In this document: piece by piece, positions 26,601-35,927 of the stretch
Layout of the letters: each line of letters begins with the position of its first letter
Position numbering within the stretch: position 1 is the stretch's first letter
Assembly (NCBI GenBank): GCA_020249775.1
Contig: JADCFA010000004.1
Location: forward strand, 1-64,000
Length of the DNA: 64,000 bases
From: Roseomonas sp.
GTDB taxonomy: Bacteria > Pseudomonadota > Alphaproteobacteria > Acetobacterales > Acetobacteraceae
Direction of reading: 5' to 3'
Notes under the pieces: generated by a model
Database searches by the model: none
Seen by the model: the letters and a program-made list of their open reading frames with translations, nothing else
Told to the model about the DNA's origin: nothing
Made by a program: the position numbers and the translations under genes

Positions 26601-27463
26601 ATGTCATGACTGCCGCATCAAGCATTGCCGCCCCCATAACGCGGCCCTTCATTGCCTTCGAACAGGCGTCGGTCACTTTCGGGCGTGGCGAGAAGGCCGT
26701 GCAGGCGCTGCAGCCCACGGATTTGACGATCTCTGAGGGGGATTTCGTGGCGCTGGTCGGTCCTTCCGGCTGCGGCAAATCCACCATCCTGAAAATGGTC
26801 AGCGAATTGCTGAAACCGTCTTCCGGCTATGTCTTCATTGGCGGGCGGGAGATTGGCGCGCAACCGATCCGGATTGGCATGGCCTATCAGAATCCAACGC
26901 TGCTACCCTGGCTCAATATCCGCGATAATGTGATGTTGCCGCTCAAGATTGTGCCGCCCTTCCGCGGCGAATTTTCGGCGAAACGTAAGGGCGAATTCCG
27001 CGACCGCGTTGAAGCGCTGCTGGCGCAGGTTGGGCTTGCCGGATTTGGCGACAAATACCCCTGGCAGCTTTCGGGCGGGATGATGCAGCGCGCCAATCTG
27101 TGCCGCGCGTTGATCCATGACCCGGAATTGTTGTTGTTGGACGAACCTTTCGGCGCGCTTGATCAATTCACGCGGGAAGAACTTTGGGCCATCATGCAGG
27201 ATCTTTGGCTTTCCAAGAAGCTCACCGTGCTCCTGGTGACCCATGATTTGCGGGAAGCGGCTTATCTGGCCAATCGCATTTGTGTGATGAGCGCGCGGCC
27301 CGGGCGCATTCTGGATGATTCGCCGGTGGAGATGCCGCGCCCGCGCACCATTGAAATGACCTTTCGGCCGGATTTTGTCGCGCTTAATCAGCGCTTGCGC
27401 GCCATGATTGTTGGTGCGCGCGGTGGCACCGGCATTGTCAACCATCCGCCAGGGCAGGGCTGA
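26597..27463 (+). CDS. NitT/TauT-type ABC transporter ATP-binding protein
   Basis: This import ATPase has 288 residues. It has Walker A GPSGCGKST, Q-loop MAYQNPTLLPWLNIRDNV, signature LSGGMMQRANLCRAL with Met-Met in the place of the usual Gln-Gln or Gln-Arg, Walker B LLLLDEPFGALDQFTREEL and switch His LVTHDLREAAYL. It belongs to the SsuB/TauB/ThiZ group. It overlaps the hydrolase upstream and is followed by the permease at 27468. It energises the single permease that both THI5-like receptors probably share. Confidence 0.92.
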   Translation: MNVMTAASSIAAPITRPFIAFEQASVTFGRGEKAVQALQPTDLTISEGDFVALVGPSGCGKSTILKMVSELLKPSSGYVFIGGREIGAQPIRIGMAYQNPTLLPWLNIRDNVMLPLKIVPPFRGEFSAKRKGEFRDRVEALLAQVGLAGFGDKYPWQLSGGMMQRANLCRALIHDPELLLLDEPFGALDQFTREELWAIMQDLWLSKKLTVLLVTHDLREAAYLANRICVMSARPGRILDDSPVEMPRPRTIEMTFRPDFVALNQRLRAMIVGARGGTGIVNHPPGQG

Positions 27464-27467
27464 AGCC

Positions 27468-28250
27468 ATGCAGCGTATTCTTGATATTGCCCGCGACAAG
27501 GCCGCTTCTACCGCATTGATCATCGGCGTCTTTGTGTTTTGGGAAATCTTCTGCGTGGCTGCGAATATTTCCGATATTCTGCTACCGCGCCCGACCCAGA
27601 TCATCGCCGCGCTGATCAAATTCTGGCCAGCGATTTGGCCGCATACCTATCAGACGCTCTATACAACCCTGGTCGGTTTTGGCTTTGGCGTTGCGATTGG
27701 TGTCGCGATTGGTGTGCTGATCGGCTCCTCACGCCTCGCTTATGATACCGCCTATCCGCTGCTGGTTGGTTTTTCCTCCATCCCCAAGGTCGCGGTAGTG
27801 CCGATTTTCGTGCTTTGGTATGGCGCCGGCACGGTGCCTGCCATTCTCACCGCCATGATCATCTGCATTTTCCCTATTGTGGTGAATGTCGCGACCGGTA
27901 TCGCAACGGTGGAGCCGGAGCTTGAGGATGTGATGAAAACCCTCAAGGCATCCAAACTCGATATTCTTTGGAATGTTTCCCTGCCGCGGGCGATGCCCTA
28001 TTTTTTCGCCTCCCTCAAGGTGGCGATTGCTTTGGCCTTTGTTGGTTCGGTTGTCGCGGAAACCGTCGCTTCCAATCGCGGCATTGGCAATATGATGATG
28101 ATTGCCTCCTCCTCCTTCAATGTGCCTTTGGTCTTTGCGGGGCTTTTTGTGCTCGCTGGTCTTGGCGTTTCGCTCTATGCGATTTTCTCACTGATAGAAT
28201 ATCGCGTCACGGGCTGGGCGCATCGCAAGACTGATTTGGCCGCAAGCTAA
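27468..28250 (+). CDS. NitT/TauT-type ABC transporter permease
   Basis: This is an inner-membrane permease of 260 residues with about six helices, including TALIIGVFVFWEIFCVAA, LVGFGFGVAIGVAIGVLIG and IPAILTAMIICIFPIVVNV. The EAA loop (VEPELEDVMKTLKASKLDILWNVSLP) contacts the ATPase. The start is set at the ATG at 27468, five bases after the ATPase stop; an upstream frame overlapping the ATPase is not typical. It is part of the same operon with two receptors, an SDR and two amidohydrolases. Confidence 0.92.
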   Translation: MQRILDIARDKAASTALIIGVFVFWEIFCVAANISDILLPRPTQIIAALIKFWPAIWPHTYQTLYTTLVGFGFGVAIGVAIGVLIGSSRLAYDTAYPLLVGFSSIPKVAVVPIFVLWYGAGTVPAILTAMIICIFPIVVNVATGIATVEPELEDVMKTLKASKLDILWNVSLPRAMPYFFASLKVAIALAFVGSVVAETVASNRGIGNMMMIASSSFNVPLVFAGLFVLAGLGVSLYAIFSLIEYRVTGWAHRKTDLAAS

Positions 28251-28287
28251 AGTTGATTTTTGCAACCCCTTTCACGGAGATCCCACT

Positions 28288-29334
28288 ATGCGCCGTAATT
28301 TCCTGAAATCCGTTCTGGCGGCTGGCGCGCTTGGCGCGGCTGCGCGCTTGCAACCGGCAATGGCGCAAACCGCGCCTATACGGCTGCGCTTTACCTTGGA
28401 TTGGCGCTATCAGGGCATTCATGCCTGGTATTTCCATGCGCGTGACCGCGGCTATTTCGCCGCCGAAGGGTTGGATGTGACGATTGATCAGGGTGAGGGT
28501 TCCGCTGCCACTGTCACACGCATTATGGGCGGGGCGTATGATGCCGGCTTTGGCGATATGGGCGCCATTATCCAGCAAGCCGCGGCACGCCCGAATGAGG
28601 CGCCGGTGATGGTCTATATGATCTACAATAAATCGCCGCTTGCCATTGTGCATAAGGCAAGCGCCCCGATCCGCAATTTGAAGGATTTGGAGGGCAAGCG
28701 TTTCACCTCTCCCGCCGGTGCGGCAACCCATCGGCTATTTCCGCTTTTCGCGCGGCTGAATGGCATTGATGCGAGCAAGGTGGAGGTGGTGAACATCGCC
28801 CCCAATGTGCAGGAAATGATGCTGGTGCAGGACCAGGTGCAGGGCGGCTTTGTTTTTACTGTAACGTCCTACATGAATCTGGTGGGCATGCGACAGGATC
28901 CCGATAAGGATTATCGCTTCATCATGTATGCGGATCATGGCATTGCCGCCTATTCCAATGGCGTCATGGTTTCCCAACGCCTGATCCGCGAAAATCCGCG
29001 CGCGGTGGCCGGCTTGGTCCGCGCCATCAATCGTGCCATGCTGGAGATGAATGCGAACCCAGCCGAGGCCGGGCGCGTGATGGCGCGGGTGGAACCCACG
29101 ATCAATCCGGAAATTGAAGCGCGCCGCGTGACCTTCACCTACAAAAACCATATCTTGACACCGGAATCCGAAAACCTTGGCGCCGGCAATGTTTCAGATG
29201 AGCGGATGCAGAAGGGGATCGAACAGATCCAGGAAGCCTTCCAACTGCCCCGTGCGCCGCAAGTGGCCGAGGTATTCAACCGTTCCTTCCTGCCGCCACG
29301 CACCGAACGCGCCTTGCCGCGCCCAACGGCATAA
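28288..29334 (+). CDS. NMT1/THI5-like periplasmic substrate-binding protein (receptor 2)
   Basis: This protein of 348 residues has a signal peptide (MRRNFLKSVLAAGALGAAARLQPAMAQ). Mature blocks LRFTLDWRYQGIHAWYFHARDRGYFAAEGLDVTIDQGEG and LVGMRQDPDKDYRFIMYADHGIAAYSNGVM align closely with receptor 1 at 23282, so the two are paralogues inside one cluster. The ligand contacts probably differ: FHARDRGYF and VYMIYNKSPLAIV are changed from receptor 1. It is 37 bases after the permease and just before the second amidohydrolase. Confidence 0.88.
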   Translation: MRRNFLKSVLAAGALGAAARLQPAMAQTAPIRLRFTLDWRYQGIHAWYFHARDRGYFAAEGLDVTIDQGEGSAATVTRIMGGAYDAGFGDMGAIIQQAAARPNEAPVMVYMIYNKSPLAIVHKASAPIRNLKDLEGKRFTSPAGAATHRLFPLFARLNGIDASKVEVVNIAPNVQEMMLVQDQVQGGFVFTVTSYMNLVGMRQDPDKDYRFIMYADHGIAAYSNGVMVSQRLIRENPRAVAGLVRAINRAMLEMNANPAEAGRVMARVEPTINPEIEARRVTFTYKNHILTPESENLGAGNVSDERMQKGIEQIQEAFQLPRAPQVAEVFNRSFLPPRTERALPRPTA

Positions 29335-29360
29335 GCCAAGCTGATAGCGGGGAGATAGCA

Positions 29361-30794
29361 ATGCGCGTGATCAATGCGACTGAAGGTCTGGATCCGACAG
29401 GGCGGAAGACGCAATTCAGCCTTGGGATCGAAGGCGGTCGCATTGCGCATATTGCTGGCATGACGGGCGCGCCTGAAGATGTAATCATCATGCCCGCCTT
29501 GGTGAATGCGCATGATCACGCGCGGCCATTACGGTCCAGTTCAGTGGGCGGCTTCGGCAAACCGTTGGAGAGCTGGCTGCATCGCCTCGCGATGATGGCG
29601 CCGGTTGATCCTTATCTGGCAACGCTTGCCCCGCTGGCGCGCGCTGCGCTTGGTGGTCAGGGTGCTGTCATGATCCACCATGTGCGCCCCATGGGCCTCA
29701 CGGATTACATGACGGAAGCCGAGGCGATGGCCCGCGCCGCGCGTGATGTTGGCGTACGTGTCGCCTTCGGCATTGGCATGCGTGATTGCAACCCGCTGGT
29801 TTATGGTGCGCATGATCAGCTTCTGGCGAGCCTTGAAGCGCCAGCGCGGGCAGAGATTGAAGCGCGCTTCCTCTCCCAACCCATGATGCCGATCAAGGAT
29901 CAATTGGCGCGCGTGGATGCCGTGGCGGCCGCGCTTGGTAGCCCGATGTTTGATGTGCAATATGCGCCGAATGGCCCGCAATGGTGCAGCGAACCGCTGT
30001 GGGAAGCGATCGCCGAAGCCTCCGCGCGCACGGGCCGACGCATCACCACACATCTTTATGAAACAAAATATCAGCGTGCCTGGGCTGATCGAACCTATCC
30101 CAAGGGCATGCTCAAGCGCTGGAAGGAAATTGGCCTGCTGTCACCCCGCTTGACGCTGGCGCATTGCGTCTACGCCGAACCTGATGAGTTGGAGATGATT
30201 GCTGAGGCTGGCTGCACCATCGTCACCAATGCATCGTCCAACCTCGCGCTCCGTTCCGGTATTGCGCCGGTGGCCGAGATGTTGAAGCGCGGTTGCAAGG
30301 TGGCGATGGGCATTGATGGCCAGGCCTTTGATGAGGATGATGACGCGCTGCGCGAAATCAGGCTGCTTTGGTCCTTGCATGCGGGTTGGGGGTTTGATCG
30401 TACCTTTGAACCTACCGCTATTCTGCGCATGGCGCTTGAAGCAGGGCGTGAGGCAGTTGGCGCCGGGGAGGGCGGGCGTCTGGCGGAAGGCCAGCCGGCC
30501 GATTTGCTGATCATTGACCGTGCCGCGCTGGATGAAGATGCGCTGATGCCGGTTGATCCGCTTGAATTATTGTTCGCGCGCGGCAGCCGTTCCCATGTGC
30601 GGGAGTTGATGGTGGCGGGCCGCAGCCTGGTGCAGGATGGCAAGCTTGTTGGTGTTGATCTGGATGCGGCGCAGCGCGAATTGCGCGCGGCCTATCGCGC
30701 CGCCATGCCATCCCGCGCCGGCTTTGCGCAGGCCTGGTCAGGCTTTGAAAATGCTGTTTGCGCGCATTACCTCAACCGGCTTGGGTGTTGTTGA
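29361..30794 (+). CDS. Amidohydrolase/deaminase family protein (cytosine-deaminase/chlorohydrolase-like)
   Basis: This metal-dependent hydrolase has 477 residues. Motifs are the HxH in VNAHDHARPL, His in RITTHLYETKYQ, His in TLAHCVYAEPDELE and Asp in MGIDGQAFDEDDD, the pattern of one-metal deaminases such as cytosine deaminase, guanine deaminase and triazine hydrolases. The C-terminal metal-independent sheet has EGQPADLLIIDR and VRELMVAGRSLVQDGKLV. It closes the cluster that began at 23282. Together with the dihydroorotase-like enzyme it would deaminate or hydrolyse a nitrogen ring. The order of action and the compound are unknown. Confidence 0.88.
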   Translation: MRVINATEGLDPTGRKTQFSLGIEGGRIAHIAGMTGAPEDVIIMPALVNAHDHARPLRSSSVGGFGKPLESWLHRLAMMAPVDPYLATLAPLARAALGGQGAVMIHHVRPMGLTDYMTEAEAMARAARDVGVRVAFGIGMRDCNPLVYGAHDQLLASLEAPARAEIEARFLSQPMMPIKDQLARVDAVAAALGSPMFDVQYAPNGPQWCSEPLWEAIAEASARTGRRITTHLYETKYQRAWADRTYPKGMLKRWKEIGLLSPRLTLAHCVYAEPDELEMIAEAGCTIVTNASSNLALRSGIAPVAEMLKRGCKVAMGIDGQAFDEDDDALREIRLLWSLHAGWGFDRTFEPTAILRMALEAGREAVGAGEGGRLAEGQPADLLIIDRAALDEDALMPVDPLELLFARGSRSHVRELMVAGRSLVQDGKLVGVDLDAAQRELRAAYRAAMPSRAGFAQAWSGFENAVCAHYLNRLGCC

Positions 30795-30841
30795 GGGTGG
30801 GGAAGGGGCGATTTGCGGCAGCACCTACCCGTTGGAAAAAT

Positions 30842-30918
30842 TGGCGGACCCGATACGATTCGAACGTACGACCTTTGCCTTCGGAGGGCAACGCTCTATC
30901 CAACTGAGCTACGGGTCC
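30842..30918 (-). tRNA. tRNA-Arg (anticodon CCG)
   Basis: The cloverleaf is complete. The acceptor strands are GGACCCG and CGGGTCC, the D-arm is TAGCTCAGTTGGATAGAGC, and the anticodon stem TTGCC/GGCAA has loop CTCCGAA, giving anticodon CCG (codon CGG). The T-arm loop is GTTCGAATC, the discriminator base is G and the CCA tail is encoded. A run of five T follows the CCA, serving as terminator. A coding frame drawn across it on the other strand is spurious. Confidence 0.97.
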
Positions 30919-30979
30919 CCTACAACACGTCTAGCCTGACCAACGCCCTGAAGGGAAGGGCTCTCTGGCCAAGCGCCCC

Positions 30980-31837
30980 CTATTCCGCCGGGGCGGATTG
31001 CTCCAGCCGATAGAGATGCGCGCGATAGGCGCCGAGAATCTTCATGGAGGAGGAGAAAAAGGCCAGCTCCTCAAAAGCGCGGCGGAGCGCCGGCTGATCC
31101 GGGTGGCCATCCACATCGCAGAGGAATTGCGTCGCGGCGAAGCGCCCGCCGACCATATAGCTTTCCAGCTTGGTCATATTGATCCCATTGGTGGCAAAGC
31201 CCCCTAGCGCCTTATAGAGGGCGGCTGGGATGGAGCGCACCTGAAAGACAAAGGTGGTCACCACATTGGGCGTATCCACGGGCGCATCCGCCCGATCGCG
31301 GGACATGACATAAAAGCGCGTGGTGTTATGCGCCTCATCCTCCACATTCCGCTTCAGCACTTCCAGCCCGTAGATTTCGGCGGCCAATTCGCTGGCAATG
31401 GCGGCATCTTCCACGCCGCCCCTTTCGGCGATCAGCGCCGCAGCGCCGGCCGTATCGGCCTCAATCACCGGGGTCAGCTTCATGTCCTTCAGCAGGCGCA
31501 GCACCTGGCCCAAGGCCACCGGATGGCTATGGGCGCGCTTCAAGGTCGCCAGGCTCGCGCCCTTGGGCGCCAGCAGGCAATGCTCCACGCGCTGGAAATG
31601 CTCACCCACCACAAAAAGCCCGGAATCGGGCAGCATGCGGTGAATATCGGGCACGCGACCAGCCAAGGAATTCTCGCAAGGCAGCATGGCCAAATCACAC
31701 TGCCCATCGCGCAGCGCCGCCATGGCCGCTTCAAAGGAAGGGCAGGGCAGGGTTTCCGAGCCCGGATAGGCAGCGCGGCAGGCAAGATCGGAATAGGCGC
31801 CGAGAACGCCTTGGAAGGCAATGCGATGGGCAGACAT
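30980..31837 (-). CDS. pheA: Prephenate dehydratase (P-protein without mutase domain)
   Basis: This monofunctional enzyme converts prephenate to phenylpyruvate in phenylalanine synthesis. It has 285 residues. The N-terminal catalytic domain has IAFQGVLGAYSDLACRAAYP, LPCENSLAGRVPDIHRMLP and the TRF motif in DEAHNTTRFYVMSRD. The C-terminal ACT domain (about 190-275) has NGINMTKLESYMVGGRFAATQF, the alphaproteobacterial form of the phenylalanine-sensing site, so feedback inhibition is likely. kdsB lies 11 bases upstream on the same strand, so the two are co-transcribed. The start at 31837 gives the expected N-terminus. Confidence 0.95.
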   Translation of the reverse strand: MSAHRIAFQGVLGAYSDLACRAAYPGSETLPCPSFEAAMAALRDGQCDLAMLPCENSLAGRVPDIHRMLPDSGLFVVGEHFQRVEHCLLAPKGASLATLKRAHSHPVALGQVLRLLKDMKLTPVIEADTAGAAALIAERGGVEDAAIASELAAEIYGLEVLKRNVEDEAHNTTRFYVMSRDRADAPVDTPNVVTTFVFQVRSIPAALYKALGGFATNGINMTKLESYMVGGRFAATQFLCDVDGHPDQPALRRAFEELAFFSSSMKILGAYRAHLYRLEQSAPAE

Positions 31838-31848
31838 GGTTCAATCCT

Positions 31849-32580
31849 TCAAGGGGCCAAAAGGGCGCGGGCGCGTTCAAGATCTTCGGGCGTATCCACG
31901 CCAAAGGGGCCGTGTTCCACCCGCGCCGCGCTGATTTTCATGCCCGCTTCCAGGGCGCGGAGCTGTTCCAGCTTTTCGCGCAGTTCCAGCGGGCTGGCCG
32001 GCAGCGTCACGAAACGGTCAAGCGCAGCGCGGCGATAGGCATAGACCCCAATATGATGCCAGCGCGGCCCATCCCCCCAGGGAATCGGCAGGCGCGAGAA
32101 ATAGAGCGCCGGCGCCACCAGCGCATCGCCCGAAAAGGCGCAGGCGCATTTCACAAAGGAATCGGTGCGCGCTTCCACCTCATTGGCGATGGGGCAGACC
32201 AGCGTGCCGATATCCACCACAGGGTCTTCCAGCGGCGCCAGCACGGCGCGCAGCGTCTCCGGCCGGATGGTCGGGAAATCGCCTTGCAGATTGACCACCA
32301 CATCATACTCGCCGGCGGGGTCCAAAGCCTTCATGGCGCGCTGGACGCGATCTGTGCCGGATGGCACATCATCCGCCACCACCACGGCGCGGGCGCCGGC
32401 GGCGCGGGCGGCTGCGGCGATTTCTTCCTCGGCGCAGGCAACCGCCAGGGGTCCGATCCCGGCTTCCCGGGCGCGGTCCAGCACATGGGCAATCATGGGG
32501 CGGCCATGAATATCGGCCAGCGGCTTGCCGGGCAGACGGGTCGCGGCCATACGGGCGGGGATGACAAGAATGGGACGCAA
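31849..32580 (-). CDS. kdsB: 3-deoxy-manno-octulosonate cytidylyltransferase (CMP-KDO synthase)
   Basis: KdsB activates KDO as CMP-KDO for WaaA. The N-terminus RPILVIPARMAATRLPGKPLADI is the nucleotide-binding signature. VVNLQGDFPTIRPETLRAVL holds the conserved QGD with an unusual Phe-Pro following, and HIGVYAYRRAALDRF is typical. I place the start at TTG 32580, preceded by AGGAG. It gives 243 residues, the family length, while the upstream frame start at 32664 adds an unrelated tail. Its substrate-user waaA is nearly 30 kb away. It is divergent from the cytochrome c gene. Confidence 0.93.
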   Translation of the reverse strand: MRPILVIPARMAATRLPGKPLADIHGRPMIAHVLDRAREAGIGPLAVACAEEEIAAAARAAGARAVVVADDVPSGTDRVQRAMKALDPAGEYDVVVNLQGDFPTIRPETLRAVLAPLEDPVVDIGTLVCPIANEVEARTDSFVKCACAFSGDALVAPALYFSRLPIPWGDGPRWHHIGVYAYRRAALDRFVTLPASPLELREKLEQLRALEAGMKISAARVEHGPFGVDTPEDLERARALLAP

Positions 32581-32702
32581 GGAAAAGGGCTCCTGCCGCC
32601 TTGCCGGCGGGAAGGGTGATCTGTATGTTCCCCGCGTTCTAAAGAAGCGTGTCCCCGGGTGCAAACCGGCTGGCAGCGCCCGGTGTGAGGAAGAGCTTGG
32701 CC

Positions 32703-33242
32703 ATGAGTAACAGTCTTGAAATGAACAAGATTTTCGCTGCCATTTTGACGGCGGGCGTCACCTTCGGCATGGCGGGCGTTATTGGCCGCGTGATCGTGCA
32801 TCCCAAAATGCCGCATGAAAGCGCCCTTCAGGTTGCCGAAGCCGCGCCCGCTCAGGCCGCTGCGGCCCCTGCCGCGCCCGCGCTTGAACCGATCAAGCCG
32901 CTGCTTGCTGCCGCCAATGTGCAGAATGGGCAGCAATTGGCGCAGCGCCAATGCGCTTCCTGCCATAGCTTCAATGAAGGTGGCCGTTCCGGCGTTGGCC
33001 CGAACCTTTATGCCATTGTGGGCGCCAAGCACGCGCATATTGACGGCTTCAATTACTCCGCCGCCATTCGCGGCATGGCCAGCAAGACCTGGGGCTATGA
33101 AGAATTGAATGCCTGGCTGGCCAATCCGCGCGCCTATGCGCCGGGCAATAAGATGACCTATGCCGGGCTTGCCAGCGTGCAGAACCGCGCGGACCTGATC
33201 GCCTATCTGCGTTCGATTTCGCCGAACGCGCCCGCGCCCTGA
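32703..33242 (+). CDS. Membrane-anchored class I cytochrome c (CycM-like)
   Basis: This cytochrome c of 179 residues has an uncleaved N-terminal anchor (IFAAILTAGVTFGMAGVIGRVIV) and an Ala/Pro-rich linker. The haem domain has CASCH in LAQRQCASCHSFNEGG and the axial Met in NKMTYAGL. WGYEELNAWLANPRAYAPG and DLIAYLRSIS are typical of mitochondrial-like cytochrome c and CycM. It should carry electrons to a terminal oxidase at the outer face of the inner membrane. The start at 32703 follows GAGGAAGAG; a longer upstream frame lacks a good ribosome site. It is followed after 20 bases by the hisN-like gene. Confidence 0.93.
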   Translation: MSNSLEMNKIFAAILTAGVTFGMAGVIGRVIVHPKMPHESALQVAEAAPAQAAAAPAAPALEPIKPLLAAANVQNGQQLAQRQCASCHSFNEGGRSGVGPNLYAIVGAKHAHIDGFNYSAAIRGMASKTWGYEELNAWLANPRAYAPGNKMTYAGLASVQNRADLIAYLRSISPNAPAP

Positions 33243-33262
33243 TCCCGCGGAACTTCATCGCG

Positions 33263-34018
33263 GTGGCGGAAGCCGCCGCTGACCGGGCAGCGGCCGTGAT
33301 CCGGCCGCTTTTCCGTTCTGCCTTGCTGGTCGAAGCCAAGGGCGATGCCAGCCCTGTCACCCGTGCGGATCGTGAGGCTGAGGAAGCGATTCGCGCCCTT
33401 TTGGCCGAAACCCTGCCCGATCATGGCGTGATCGGTGAAGAACATGGATCGGAACGCCCGGATGCCGAATGGGTCTGGGTGCTGGACCCGATTGATGGCA
33501 CCCGCGCCTTCGTGACTGGCCGGCCGATTTTCGGCAGCCTGCTTGGCCTTTTGCATCGTGGCAAGCCAGTGCTTGGCATTATTGACCAGCCCGTCACGGG
33601 TGAACGCTGGCTGGGCGTGGCGGGTGAGCCCACGCGGTTTTCCGGCCCCTTCGCCGGCACCGCCCGCTGCCGCCCCTGCGCTACCTTGGCGGAAGCCGAG
33701 CTTTCCTGCACCAGTCCCGATATGTTCAGCCCCGCCAATCGCCCCGGCTTTGACCGGCTGCGCCAGGGCGCGCGGCGCGTTACCTGGGGCGGCGATTGCT
33801 ACGCCTATGGGCTTGTCGCGCTTGGCCTGATTGATGTGGTGGCGGAAAGCGATTTGAAAATCTGGGATTGGGCCGCGCTGGTGCCGGTGATTGAAGGGGC
33901 CGGCGGTCGTCTCACGGATTGGTCCGGCGCGCCCTTGCACCCCGGCAGCGATGGGCGCGTGATTGCGCTAGGCGATCCCAGACTGCTGCCCGAGGCGGTG
34001 CAAACTCTGCGCGGCTGA
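33263..34018 (+). CDS. hisN: Inositol-monophosphatase-family phosphatase, probable histidinol-phosphatase
   Basis: This Mg-dependent phosphatase has 251 residues. Motifs are DASPVTRADREAEEAIRALL, GEEHGS (metal ligand Glu), WVLDPIDGTRAFVTGRPIFGSLLGLL (metal ligands Asp) and LKIWDWAALVPVIEGAGG (the C-terminal Asp). The FVTGRP block is typical of the HisN group in actinobacteria and alphaproteobacteria. An alternative role is inositol- or nucleotide-phosphate hydrolysis. The start is GTG at 33263; similarity extends upstream (IPRNFIAVAE), so a CTG start at 33239 overlapping the cytochrome stop is possible. Confidence 0.82.
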   Translation: MAEAAADRAAAVIRPLFRSALLVEAKGDASPVTRADREAEEAIRALLAETLPDHGVIGEEHGSERPDAEWVWVLDPIDGTRAFVTGRPIFGSLLGLLHRGKPVLGIIDQPVTGERWLGVAGEPTRFSGPFAGTARCRPCATLAEAELSCTSPDMFSPANRPGFDRLRQGARRVTWGGDCYAYGLVALGLIDVVAESDLKIWDWAALVPVIEGAGGRLTDWSGAPLHPGSDGRVIALGDPRLLPEAVQTLRG

Positions 34019-34068
34019 GGCCTGCCGCGCCATTGCCGCCCGGGCCGCGAAACCCCATCCTACACAGC

Positions 34069-35925
34069 ATGCAACGTCGTGACCTTCTGGCGCTTGGCGC
34101 CACTTTTGCCAGCCTGCCCATCGGCGCCCGCGCCGCCAATCCCGCCGGTGGCGACAGGCCCGGCCAGGTGGCGCGCACCCATGCCATGGCCCTGCTGGGG
34201 GAGCCCGCCTTGCCGGCGGATTTCACCCATTGGCCCTGGGTGAACCCCAGCGCGCCCAAGGGCGGCGAGGTGACGCTGACCGCCATCGGGTCCTTTGACA
34301 GTTTCAACCCCTTCATCCTGCGCGGCACGCCAGCCGTAGGCAGCAACCTGATTTATGACACGCTGCTGTCGCGCAATTTGGATGAGCCCTTGTCGCAATA
34401 CGCCCATCTTGCGCGCATCATTGAATTGCCGGCGGACCGTAAGGGCGTGACCTTTGAATTGCGCGAAGGAGCGCGCTGGCATGATGGCAGGCCGATCACC
34501 GCGCAGGATGTGGTCTTCAGCTTCACCACGCTGCGCGCCAATGGCCGGCCCTTCTTCCGTTCCTATTGGGCGGATGTGACGGAAGTGGTGGCGGAAGATA
34601 CGCGGCGCGTGACCTATCGTTTCCGCACCGATGAAAACCGCGAATTGCCGCTAATTCTGGGTGAGATGTCCATCCTGCCGCGCCATTACTGGGAAGGGCG
34701 CGACTTCACCCGCCCAAGCCTTGATCTGCCGCTGGGGTCAGGCGCCTATCGCATTGAACGCTTTGAACCCAATCGCAGCGTCGTGCTGCGCCGTGTGGCT
34801 GATTATTGGGGGCGAGATTTGCCCACCACGCGCGGCATGTCGAATTTCGATACCATCCGCTACGAATATTTCCGCGACACGACCGTGGCCTTTGAAGCCT
34901 TCAAGGCCGGGCAGATAGACTTCCGCACGGAAAATGTCGCGCGCGATTGGGCCACGGGTTATGACTTCCCGGCGGCACGACGCGGCTTGGCGACCAAGCA
35001 GGAAATCCGCCACGAAATTCCAACGGGCATGCAGGCCTTTGCCGTCAATCTGCGCCGGCCCTTGTTTCAGGATGCGCGGGTGCGTCGGGCTTTGATTGAA
35101 GTGTTTGACTATGAATGGATGAACATCAACCTGTTCTATGGCGCCTATACCCGGACCGAGAGTTATTTCTCCAATTCCGATTTCGCCTCACGCGGTCTGC
35201 CGGAAGGGCGCGAATTGGAAATCCTGAGCCAATATCGCGGCCGCGTGCCTGAGGCCGTATTTACCGAGGAATATCGCCTGCCGAAGACCGATGGTTCAGG
35301 CAATAACCGCGAAGGGCTGCGCCGCGCGCTGGCGCTGTTGCGTGAAGCGGGCTGGAATGTGCGCGACCGGCGCCTGGTGAATGCCGAAGGCCGGCGCTTT
35401 GAATTCGAAATCCTGCTGCAAGGGGCGACATTTGAACGTGTCGCGCTGCCTTACGTGCAGTGGCTGGAACGCCTTGGCATAGCGGCGCGCGTGCGCACTG
35501 TGGACCCGGCGCAATATCAGGTGCGGGTGGATGCCTTTGACTATGACATGACGATTGACAGCATCGGCCAGGGCTTTCACCCCGGCAATGAACAGCGCGA
35601 TTACTGGACCTGCGCCAAGGCGCGCGAAAATGGCAGCCAGAATGTCGCCGGCATTTGCGACCCGGTAATTGATGAGCTGGTTGAGATGGTGATCGCCGCC
35701 CCCAACCATGCGGAACTGATCGCGCGCACCCGCGCGCTTGATCGCGTATTGCTGCATTATAATTTCATGGTACCGCATTGGCATAGCCGCAGCTTCCGCA
35801 TCGCCTTCTGGGAGCGCTTCGGCCGGCCGGAGCGAACGCCACGCTTTGGCTTGGGCTTTCCCGCCGCCTGGTGGATAGACCCCGCGCGGGATGCCGCGCT
35901 GGCAGAAGCCCGGCGCAATCTTTAG
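34069..35925 (+). CDS. yejA: Periplasmic peptide-binding protein of the Yej importer
   Basis: This family-5 solute-binding protein has 618 residues, the size of YejA. A twin-arginine-like signal ([22 protein letters not shown]) is followed by [35 protein letters not shown], the hallmark of the YejA group. Later blocks are [22 protein letters not shown] and [24 protein letters not shown]. The start at 34069 was preferred over an upstream frame beginning inside hisN because it opens the signal peptide. It is the first gene of yejABEF, which imports oligopeptides and microcin C-type peptides in E. coli. Confidence 0.93.
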   Translation: MQRRDLLALGATFASLPIGARAANPAGGDRPGQVARTHAMALLGEPALPADFTHWPWVNPSAPKGGEVTLTAIGSFDSFNPFILRGTPAVGSNLIYDTLLSRNLDEPLSQYAHLARIIELPADRKGVTFELREGARWHDGRPITAQDVVFSFTTLRANGRPFFRSYWADVTEVVAEDTRRVTYRFRTDENRELPLILGEMSILPRHYWEGRDFTRPSLDLPLGSGAYRIERFEPNRSVVLRRVADYWGRDLPTTRGMSNFDTIRYEYFRDTTVAFEAFKAGQIDFRTENVARDWATGYDFPAARRGLATKQEIRHEIPTGMQAFAVNLRRPLFQDARVRRALIEVFDYEWMNINLFYGAYTRTESYFSNSDFASRGLPEGRELEILSQYRGRVPEAVFTEEYRLPKTDGSGNNREGLRRALALLREAGWNVRDRRLVNAEGRRFEFEILLQGATFERVALPYVQWLERLGIAARVRTVDPAQYQVRVDAFDYDMTIDSIGQGFHPGNEQRDYWTCAKARENGSQNVAGICDPVIDELVEMVIAAPNHAELIARTRALDRVLLHYNFMVPHWHSRSFRIAFWERFGRPERTPRFGLGFPAAWWIDPARDAALAEARRNL

Positions 35926-35927
35926 GC

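Noticed and set aside
30637-30939. Plus-strand frame crossing the tRNA-Arg
   Set aside because: It overlaps the end of the amidohydrolase gene and the whole tRNA; no protein-like pattern.
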